From the NCBI GenBank assembly GCA_022428185.1, contig JAKMCZ010000109.1, forward strand, positions 1-7,278: DNA of 7,278 nucleotides, given 5' to 3'. Positions 1 to 5,404 of this stretch are shown here, in pieces. The stretch comes from Alphaproteobacteria bacterium (lineage in GTDB: Bacteria > Pseudomonadota > Alphaproteobacteria > RS24). The notes under the pieces are model-generated. The model searched no databases and had not been told where the DNA came from. It was given only the letters and a program-made list of their open reading frames with translations. Both the position numbers and the translations under genes were made by a program. How positions within the stretch are numbered: position 1 is the first letter of the stretch; each line of letters starts with the position of its first letter.

Positions 1-45
1 CTCATAACCTGAAGGTCGTAGGTTCAAATCCTACCCCCGCAACCA
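1..45 (+). tRNA. Initiator tRNA-fMet (CAT), 3' part only
   Basis: The 5' half lies outside the window. Bases 1-7 form the anticodon loop CTCATAA with anticodon CAT at 3-5, followed by the 3' strand of the anticodon stem (CCTGA, 8-12). The T arm is clear: stem 18-22 pairs with 30-34 around the seven-base loop TTCAAAT (23-29). Bases 35-41 are the 3' acceptor strand CCCCGCA, 42 is the discriminator A, and CCA is encoded at 43-45. The acceptor end CCCCCGCAACCA matches initiator tRNAs, in which A72 is unpaired with C1, so this is initiator rather than elongator Met. The diagnostic 5' base and the GGG half of the anticodon stem cannot be seen. No U-rich terminator follows. Confidence 0.95.
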
Positions 46-90
46 AAACCCTTTCAGCGCTGTCCAATTATGCACCGATTGCAGGATTTC

Positions 91-110
91 AAGGGCTTTA
101 TAAATCCCTT
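91..110. repeat. Imperfect palindrome downstream of the tRNA
   Basis: AAGGGCTTTA (91-100) faces TAAATCCCTT (101-110), a 20-base palindrome broken only by one C/T mismatch in each arm. An alternative pairing, GGATTT (84-89) with AAATCC (102-107), would compete with it in RNA. The run TATAAA (99-104) lies at the centre and resembles a -10 box, but TTGCAG at 79-84 is only 14 bases upstream, too close for a normal promoter. No T tract follows, so it is not a standard terminator. It may be tRNA 3' processing context, an operator or chance. Confidence 0.3.
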
Positions 111-174
111 TGGTGCGCGTTTTACGCTACGCGCTTTGCAGCCGCGTTCAGACGCCAGCCGCTTGCGCGCGTCG

Positions 175-202
175 CTTGTGCCTTAATCTTGTCTCCTATA
201 GT
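175..202 (+). promoter_or_regulatory. Candidate promoter for the DAO-family gene
   Basis: CTTGTG (175-180) and TATAGT (197-202) are separated by 16 bases and resemble -35 and -10 elements. Transcription would start near 209 and give a leader of about 30 bases before the ATG at 242. The rest of 46-241 holds no other gene-like feature; the reading frame is open there from a TTG at 110, but the translation looks like non-coding sequence. This is pattern matching only. Confidence 0.3.
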
Positions 203-231
203 TTTCTCCCGTGGCTGAAGACACGGTCAAT

Positions 232-237
232 GGGGGA
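232..237 (+). promoter_or_regulatory. Ribosome binding site that decides the start at 242
   Basis: GGGGGA lies four bases before ATG 242. An in-frame ATG at 230 precedes it, but the purine run begins only after that codon and nothing similar lies upstream of it, so 242 is the better start. Confidence 0.5.
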
Positions 238-241
238 CAAC

Positions 242-1579
242 ATGCAGCAAAAATATGCCTTTAAGGATATCAGCATTTGGGTCAATAAACCCGAAGACTT
301 TCAACCGCCTTTGAGCGGCGATGCGACGGCTGATGTGGTGATTGTCGGCGGCGGCCTGACCGGTCTGTCGACCGCGCTGGAGCTCAAAGAGCGCGGCGTC
401 GATGTTGCCATTATCGAGAAGAATTTTTGTGGCTCAGGTGCCAGCGGACGCAATGCCGGTCATCTGACCCCGACCATTGGCAAAGATATTCCGACCATAT
501 TGACCATGTTCGGTCGCGAGCGCGCGCAACGGCTTTTGCATTTCGCTGATGGGTCAATAGAGCATGCGACCGGTATCATGGAAAAATACAATATCGATTG
601 TGACTATGTGGCGGGCGGCAATATCATCGCTGCCGTGCACGCCAAGCAGGAAGCCGGCTTAGAAAAAGCCGCCAAGATTGCCGGTGATTTGGGCGCGCAT
701 GTCGCTTATCTGGACGCCGACCATATGCGCCAAAAAGCCATTCCCAAAGCCTTTACGGCAGGCATTTGGGAGCAGTTGGGCGGGGTTTTGCACCCGGGCA
801 AATATGTTATGGCGCTGCGCGACGCGGCGCTGAAAGCGGGCGTTAAAATTTATGAAAACAGCCCCATGCTGCGCGTTGACGAGGGCGCACAGCCGGTGGT
901 GCATTGCGCGCAAGGTCGGTTAACGGCGGCACATTTGGTGCAGGCCACCAATGCCTATACCAATGCCAGCGGGCGCATGAAGCGCGCCGTGCTACCATTG
1001 CGTGTTACTTTGTTTGAAACCGAAAAGCTGACTGACGAACAGATGTCGCGCTTGGGCTGGCCCGGCATGGAGGGCATTTATTCGGCGCATGAAATGTTGG
1101 AAAATTTCCGACTGACCAAATATGGCACGCTGCAGGGTGGCAGCAAGATTGTGCGCAGCACGCTTGGCGGCGGTCTGGCTGAGGGCTATCACGAACCGAC
1201 ATTCAAGGCGATGACGCAAATGTTTCGCGACCGCTTCCCCGAATTACCCGATGTGAATATCGCCACTTGGTGGGGCGGTTGGATTGGATTGACGACGAAT
1301 TTTCTGCCCAAAATGGGAACGCATAAAAAGCACGCCAATATTCATCATGCGATTGGCTATAACGGTCACGGCGTTGCACAGGCCACCCATTCGGGGCAGA
1401 TGATGGCGGATAGAATAACCGGTCGCGACAATCAGTTTAACGCACTGTTTGAGGAGCTGGGCTTTTTGTGGCCGCCTGAGCCGCTGACTTGGCTCGGCAG
1501 CAAAGCCCTGACTGCCTATATGGGGAATATTGATGCACGGGTTGATAAAGCGGTGCGCCGCGCCGCGCATTCCACTTAA
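242..1579 (+). CDS. FAD-dependent oxidoreductase, DAO family (PuuB/DadA-like)
   Basis: The 445-residue protein belongs to the D-amino-acid oxidase superfamily, whose members oxidise a C-N bond of an amine or amino acid using FAD. Residues 30-60 form a classic FAD-binding Rossmann unit: a beta strand (DVVIVGGG), the motif GGGLTG at 36-41, and a second strand ending in acidic E59 for the ribose. The segment GSGASGRNAGHLTP (64-77) is the typical follow-on loop of glycine oxidase and gamma-glutamylputrescine oxidase relatives. The C-terminal GYNGHGVAQAT (372-382) is the usual second flavin-contacting stretch. No signal peptide or membrane segment is seen, so it should be cytoplasmic. Length fits the family (about 370-450 residues). 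ATG 242 is preferred over ATG 230 because of the GGGGGA just upstream, and over TTG 110 because that 44-residue extension is not family-like. The gene stands alone on its strand, ending four bases into the convergent dehydrogenase gene. The family is secure; the substrate is not. Confidence 0.9.
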   Translation: MQQKYAFKDISIWVNKPEDFQPPLSGDATADVVIVGGGLTGLSTALELKERGVDVAIIEKNFCGSGASGRNAGHLTPTIGKDIPTILTMFGRERAQRLLHFADGSIEHATGIMEKYNIDCDYVAGGNIIAAVHAKQEAGLEKAAKIAGDLGAHVAYLDADHMRQKAIPKAFTAGIWEQLGGVLHPGKYVMALRDAALKAGVKIYENSPMLRVDEGAQPVVHCAQGRLTAAHLVQATNAYTNASGRMKRAVLPLRVTLFETEKLTDEQMSRLGWPGMEGIYSAHEMLENFRLTKYGTLQGGSKIVRSTLGGGLAEGYHEPTFKAMTQMFRDRFPELPDVNIATWWGGWIGLTTNFLPKMGTHKKHANIHHAIGYNGHGVAQATHSGQMMADRITGRDNQFNALFEELGFLWPPEPLTWLGSKALTAYMGNIDARVDKAVRRAAHST

Positions 1580-2346
1580 TTGTTCCACCAAGGCTGTTCG
1601 GAAAACGGGCGGATATCAACCTCACTGGTCCATGCCGAGCGGTGCTGATGCGCGATGTGATAATAGGTCTCGGCAACTTTTTCAGGAATGACCATGCCGT
1701 CCTTGCCATTGGCTTTTTCTTCCAGCAATTTGGCATAAAGCTCATCGCCCAAAAGCCTGCCCAGCGTATCGGGCGCTTCAATCGGCGCGTCGATATAAAT
1801 ATGGCAAATGTGAATACCCTTGACCGATAGCTCTGCATTGAGCGTCTGACACAGCATGCGCCGCCCGCCAATCGCTGCCGCATGCGCGTGTTGACCGGCA
1901 TTGCCGCGCATGGCCGAGGTAGCTGAGGTGACAAGAATTTTGCCGCCGCCGCGCGCTTCCATAATCGGTGCGAGCGTTTTGGCGACGCGAAACAGGGCAA
2001 AGCTGGTCATGCGCCAGCCCAATTCAAACAGCTTATAGCTGGTGTCGGCCAAAGTGCGATCGCCAAATTGCGCGCCGAGATTGAACAGCACAACCTCAAT
2101 CGGGCCCTCATTCTTTTCGACATCGGAAATCAAGTCTTCAATGGCGTTTTCCTCAACCGCATTGAGCATGCGACCGGTCGCACTGCCGCCCGCTTGAGTG
2201 ATGTCATCAACCAATTTATTGAGACCGTCCTCGTCGCTGCGCCGTGCCAGCACGGTGTGATAGCCCTCTTTGGCGAATTTTTTGCCGACATTGCCGCCAA
2301 TACCGGCACCGGCGCCCAAAATCAGGCAAACAGGTTTTTTTGACAT
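1576..2346 (-). CDS. Atypical SDR-fold protein lacking the catalytic tetrad
   Basis: The 256-residue protein has the classical short-chain dehydrogenase fold. It has the N-terminal GAGAGIG (11-17) nucleotide loop, R35-R36 after the second strand (suggesting NADP(H)), and NLGA at 89-92 in place of NNAG. The active site looks dismantled. In the stretch TSATSAMRGNAGQHAHAAAIGG (140-161, read by positions), the YxxxK motif is H155-AAA-I159 and the catalytic Ser position, 13 residues before the Tyr, is A142. My alignment puts W111 at the helix Asn. The C-terminus (HRSAWTSEVDIRPF, 235-248) resembles, from memory, the SDR_c10 subgroup, which is described as lacking the usual tetrad. Normal reductase activity is therefore doubtful; it may bind a dinucleotide as a regulator or scaffold, or use other chemistry. 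ATG 2346 is preceded by AAAGGAAA (2352-2359 on this strand), a good ribosome binding site. It converges with the DAO-family gene and diverges from the GST gene. The frame is intact, so it is not an obvious pseudogene. Confidence 0.88.
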   Translation of the reverse strand: MSKKPVCLILGAGAGIGGNVGKKFAKEGYHTVLARRSDEDGLNKLVDDITQAGGSATGRMLNAVEENAIEDLISDVEKNEGPIEVVLFNLGAQFGDRTLADTSYKLFELGWRMTSFALFRVAKTLAPIMEARGGGKILVTSATSAMRGNAGQHAHAAAIGGRRMLCQTLNAELSVKGIHICHIYIDAPIEAPDTLGRLLGDELYAKLLEEKANGKDGMVIPEKVAETYYHIAHQHRSAWTSEVDIRPFSEQPWWNN

Positions 2347-2392
2347 TTGGATTTCCTTTCACCGCGAATAAAAAGTCGCGCCGCACCGGTTG

Positions 2393-2422
2393 ATGACATG
2401 CGAGACGAAGCCAAGCTACAAT
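2393..2422 (+). promoter_or_regulatory. Candidate promoter for the GST-led gene series
   Basis: ATGACA (2393-2398) and TACAAT (2417-2422) each match the sigma-70 consensus at five of six positions and are 18 bases apart. A perfect TATAAT lies just downstream at 2430-2435 but has no recognisable -35 partner. Either could drive the gene at 2492 and those behind it. I found no convincing promoter for the divergent dehydrogenase gene in the same 145-base gap. Confidence 0.4.
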
Positions 2423-2491
2423 GTTAGGATATAATAGACAAATTCAAAGCCCGATTTGCGGCGGTGTTTTTTCTGAGAAAAGAGGGGCAAG

Positions 2492-3124
2492 ATGAAACTC
2501 TATATGGTTCCGCTGGCACCCAATCCGGTGAAAGTTATGCTGTATATGGCTGAGCGCGAGGCGCTGGGCGCGGGTTTGCCGATTGAGAAAATCATCGTCA
2601 ACACGCTCAAAGGAAAGCATAAAACCCCCGAGCATTTGGCGCGCAATCCGTTTGGGTCGCTGCCTGTTCTGGAAATCGACGAAGGGCAATATATTTGCGA
2701 GTCGCGCGCCATTATCGATTATTTGGAAGATGCCTTTCGCGACCATCCCTTGTTTAGCGCTGATTTAAAAAAGCGCGCCCGACAACGCGATATGGAGCGG
2801 ATTTGCGATGTTCGTCTGGCTGAGTATTTGGGGTCTTGGGTACATGCCTATAAATCACCTATCGGTTTGCCGCCCAATGCAGCGCAGGCGCGCGATTTGG
2901 AAGAGCGTATGCAGCCTGCGTTGAATTTCTTAAACGATGTTTTAGCCGATGGGCGCGAGTTCGTTTGCGGCGATGTCGCCAGTCCCGCCGATTGCACATT
3001 GCAGGCTTTTTTGAACTTTATGCGCTTCACCGGCAAAAATTTGATAACTGAATATGAGCATATTACGCGCTGGGATACGGTCTATCGAGCGCGCGATATT
3101 GTTGCGCCGGTGATTACGATTTGA
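2492..3124 (+). CDS. Glutathione S-transferase-like protein
   Basis: The 210-residue cytosolic protein has the two-domain GST layout: an N-terminal thioredoxin fold (about 1-80) and an all-helical domain (about 90-205). The key glutathione-site signature is present: the cis-proline loop SLPVL (56-60, P58) followed by E70-S71-R72, which binds the gamma-glutamyl group. The helical domain has the folding N-cap box S164-P-A-D167. The first helix region reads PLAPNPVKV (7-15), where relatives usually have SPN with a catalytic serine; here that position is A9. M5 and P10 also do not match the beta-class Tyr/Cys pair. Activity may therefore be weak, use another residue, or be non-enzymatic. The start is well supported: AGAGGGGC at 2481-2488, three bases before ATG. 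It probably heads the rightward series with the small secreted protein, monooxygenase and amine oxidase, where it could deal with reactive carbonyls, but that role is inferred. Confidence 0.88.
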   Translation: MKLYMVPLAPNPVKVMLYMAEREALGAGLPIEKIIVNTLKGKHKTPEHLARNPFGSLPVLEIDEGQYICESRAIIDYLEDAFRDHPLFSADLKKRARQRDMERICDVRLAEYLGSWVHAYKSPIGLPPNAAQARDLEERMQPALNFLNDVLADGREFVCGDVASPADCTLQAFLNFMRFTGKNLITEYEHITRWDTVYRARDIVAPVITI

Positions 3125-3148
3125 GTATCTGGTGCTTGCCAAAAGATG

Positions 3149-3174
3149 CATGCCTGATTTAGCATAGTGGCATG
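3149..3174 (+). promoter_or_regulatory. Potential start-codon hairpin before the small secreted-protein gene
   Basis: CATGCC (3149-3154) is the exact reverse complement of GGCATG (3169-3174), leaving a 14-base loop; G3148 could add a G-U pair. The second arm contains the ATG at 3172, so in mRNA the start codon would be paired. No clear Shine-Dalgarno sequence precedes this gene. The stem is short and could be chance. Confidence 0.3.
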
Positions 3175-3450
3175 TTAAGAATTTTGATGATTTTGCCCCT
3201 ATTGGTAGGTCCTGTCGCGAACGCGCAAGTGCTTAGCGATATCGGCACGACGGGCCTGACTTTGGGCAATTTCAACGAGAGCACGCTCGACCGTTTTGGC
3301 AATCCAACCTTCGGATTGCGGGCGCAAAGAGAGCCTGAGTTGCGCCGCTTGCGCAAAATGGCCGGTCGCCCAATCTTGGAAGGGCGCATCAGCATTTATG
3401 AAATGTTGGAAGACGATATTGACGAGCTATACGAAAAATTAAATCAGTAA
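3172..3450 (+). CDS. Small secreted protein of unknown function
   Basis: This 92-residue product matches no family I recognise. Residues 1-18 look like a signal peptide: R3 near the start, a hydrophobic core (ILMILPLLVGPV, 4-15) and an A-N-A motif at 16-18, predicting cleavage before Q19 and a mature protein of about 74 residues outside the cytoplasm. The mature part starts with a Gly/Thr/Asn-rich stretch (20-45), continues basic (RAQREPELRRLRK, 50-62) and ends with a strongly acidic probable helix (EDDIDELYEKL, 80-90). It has no cysteine. An in-frame TAG at 3160-3162 limits the start to ATG 3172 or ATG 3187; the first keeps the charged n-region. No good ribosome binding site is visible, and the ATG can pair in a hairpin. 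It lies 47 bases after the GST gene and 15 before the monooxygenase gene. The coding call rests on the signal peptide and the close spacing. Confidence 0.7.
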   Translation: MLRILMILPLLVGPVANAQVLSDIGTTGLTLGNFNESTLDRFGNPTFGLRAQREPELRRLRKMAGRPILEGRISIYEMLEDDIDELYEKLNQ

Positions 3451-3465
3451 ACTGAGTTTTAATCC

Positions 3466-5346
3466 ATGCAGAATGCCGACCCCAAATCAGTCGATTTGAA
3501 ACAAGTGCGCGCCAAATATAGCGCCGAGCGCGACAAGCGCGTGCGCGCTGATGGCAATGAGCAATATAAAGAAGTGGTCGGCGATTTCGCCTATTTCGTC
3601 GACGACCCATATATCGATGCGGTGGTTCAGCGCGGGCCGGAAAAGCGCGATGTCGATGTGGTCATTATCGGCGGCGGCTTTGGCGGTATGCTGGCGGCTG
3701 TGCGATTGCTCGAACAGGGCATTGATGATTTTGTGATAATCGAAAAAGGCGGCGACTTTGGCGGCACTTGGTATTGGAACCGCTATCCCGGCGCATCTTG
3801 CGATATTGAGTCCTATATTTATTTTCCGCTGCTTGAAGAAACCGGATTTGTGCCGCAGCAAAAATATACCAATGCGGCCGAAACGCTGTCTTATTGCCGC
3901 ACCATTGCTGAGAAATATGGGCTGGCGGACAAGGCCTTATTTCAAACCGAAGTGAGCGCGACGCAATGGCAAGAGGCGAATCATCGCTGGTTGGTGGAAA
4001 CCGCGATGGGCGACGCACTGGCGGCGCGCTTTGTGGTGCATGCCAATGGCCCGCTCAACCGACCGAAATTGCCTGCGATTGACGGCATTGGTGATTTTAA
4101 GGGGCACACATTCCATACCAGCCGTTGGGATTATGATTATACCGGCGGCTCGTCTGACGGTAATTTGAACGGCCTTGCCGACAAAAAAATCGCCGTTATC
4201 GGCACGGGCGCGACGGCCATTCAATGCGTGCCGCATCTGGGCGCATCGGCCGAGCAGCTTTATGTGTTTCAGCGCACCCCGTCCTCGGTGGAAGTGCGCA
4301 ATAATGGCAATACTGATGCCGATTGGCTACAAAGCCAAAACGCCGGTTGGCACGATGAACGCCGCCGCAATTTCGAAACCTTGCTGGCCGGAAAGCCGGT
4401 AAAGCAAGATTTGGTTGCTGATGGTTGGACTGATGCTTTCAAATTGTTGGTCGGCGGTTTGCGCGATAAAGCGCCGTCAAAAGGCCGCGTCGCGCTGTGG
4501 GTGTTGGGCGGGCTTTTCACCCCCGCCATGTATAAAAGTGGCTTGAAGGAATATCTTACCGACAAGGCGATGCGCTTCATGAACTTGCAGGAAGAAATGG
4601 AAATTTCTGATTTCTTCAAAATGGAGGGCATTCGCAATCGGGTTGATAATGTAGTCGAGGATATGGCAACCGCCGAGGCCTTGAAGCCATATTATCGGCT
4701 GTTTTGTAAGCGCCCCTGCTTCCATGATGATTATCTCGCCACGTTTAATCGCCCTAATGTGACATTGGTCGATACCGATGGACGCGGCGTGTCGCGTATC
4801 ACCGAAAATGCCGTGATGTTTGACGGCGTTGCCTATGAGGTTGACTGCATTATTTTTGCCACCGGATTTGAGGTCGGCACCGATTATGCGCGTCGGGCGG
4901 GCTATCAAGTTAATGGTGTTGACGGTTTGGCAATCTCCGATAAATGGGCCAATGGCATGGCTAGTTTTCATGGCATGCATGTGCGCGGTTTTCCTAACGC
5001 GTTCTTCTTTGGCCCCAATCAGAGCGGCTTTTCCGCCAATTTCACTTATGCGCTGGACGAGCAAAGCCGTCATGTAGCCTATATTGTGTCGGCGTTGAAA
5101 GCGCGCGGTAAAAACCGCAGCGAAGCGGCAGCCAATGCGGAAGCGCGCTGGGTAGCTGAAATTATAGATAAGGCGCGCGAAACGGAAGCGTTTCAGGCCG
5201 CCTGCACGCCCGGCTATTATAATAATGAAGGCCATTTGACCCGACGACGCCAAGACCAGCCCTATAGCGAAGGTCCGGTCGCGTTTTTTGATCTGTTGGA
5301 TAAATGGCGCAGCCGCGATCGGCTTGAAGGGCTGGATATATCCTAA
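3466..5346 (+). CDS. Type I Baeyer-Villiger monooxygenase
   Basis: This 626-residue flavoprotein should use NADPH and O2 to insert oxygen beside a carbonyl, turning a ketone into an ester or lactone. The signature is present: FKGHTFHTSRWD at 211-222 fits FxGxxxHxxxW(P/D). It lies between two Rossmann motifs, GGGFGG (69-74, FAD, with E93 ending the second strand) and GTGATA (246-251, NADPH). GGTWYWNRYPGASCD (99-113) is also typical, as is FATGF at 464-468. K415-R416-P417 aligns with the catalytic Lys-Arg pair of cyclohexanone monooxygenase, so it looks active. It is longer than that enzyme class (about 540): some 60 charged residues precede the first Rossmann fold, and the 280-345 region appears expanded, as in larger relatives of 600-650 residues. 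An in-frame TAA at 3460-3462 prevents an earlier start, and the next Met (75) lies beyond the FAD motif. The ribosome binding site is poor, so it may be coupled to the gene 15 bases upstream. The substrate is unknown. Confidence 0.95.
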   Translation: MQNADPKSVDLKQVRAKYSAERDKRVRADGNEQYKEVVGDFAYFVDDPYIDAVVQRGPEKRDVDVVIIGGGFGGMLAAVRLLEQGIDDFVIIEKGGDFGGTWYWNRYPGASCDIESYIYFPLLEETGFVPQQKYTNAAETLSYCRTIAEKYGLADKALFQTEVSATQWQEANHRWLVETAMGDALAARFVVHANGPLNRPKLPAIDGIGDFKGHTFHTSRWDYDYTGGSSDGNLNGLADKKIAVIGTGATAIQCVPHLGASAEQLYVFQRTPSSVEVRNNGNTDADWLQSQNAGWHDERRRNFETLLAGKPVKQDLVADGWTDAFKLLVGGLRDKAPSKGRVALWVLGGLFTPAMYKSGLKEYLTDKAMRFMNLQEEMEISDFFKMEGIRNRVDNVVEDMATAEALKPYYRLFCKRPCFHDDYLATFNRPNVTLVDTDGRGVSRITENAVMFDGVAYEVDCIIFATGFEVGTDYARRAGYQVNGVDGLAISDKWANGMASFHGMHVRGFPNAFFFGPNQSGFSANFTYALDEQSRHVAYIVSALKARGKNRSEAAANAEARWVAEIIDKARETEAFQAACTPGYYNNEGHLTRRRQDQPYSEGPVAFFDLLDKWRSRDRLEGLDIS

Positions 5347-5404
5347 TCGCCTCTTGCCCCATAGGGCTTGCCTTGCTTAGACTACGCGCAATAGAGGGGC
5401 TATT

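Noticed and set aside
1..45. tRNA 3' end as an attachment site for an integrated element
   Set aside because: I saw no second copy of the tRNA 3' end in the window and no integrase or other mobile gene nearby.
110..241. N-terminal extension of the DAO-family protein from a TTG start at 110
   Set aside because: The 44 added residues are not family-like (Arg/Cys-rich, no domain), and a purine-rich ribosome site sits directly before ATG 242.
1437..2000. Minus-strand open frame of 187 codons across the convergent junction
   Set aside because: It overlaps the dehydrogenase gene in another frame and the end of the DAO-family gene, has no domain, and shows Arg/Pro-rich shadow composition.
4477..5253. 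Long open frame (258 codons) on the minus strand inside the monooxygenase gene
   Set aside because: It lies wholly antisense to a gene with strong family motifs, and its translation shows no recognisable domain. It is a codon-bias shadow.
5356..5367. GCCC-CATA-GGGC hairpin between the monooxygenase and amine oxidase genes as a terminator
   Set aside because: The stem is only four pairs and no T tract follows, so it is too weak to call.
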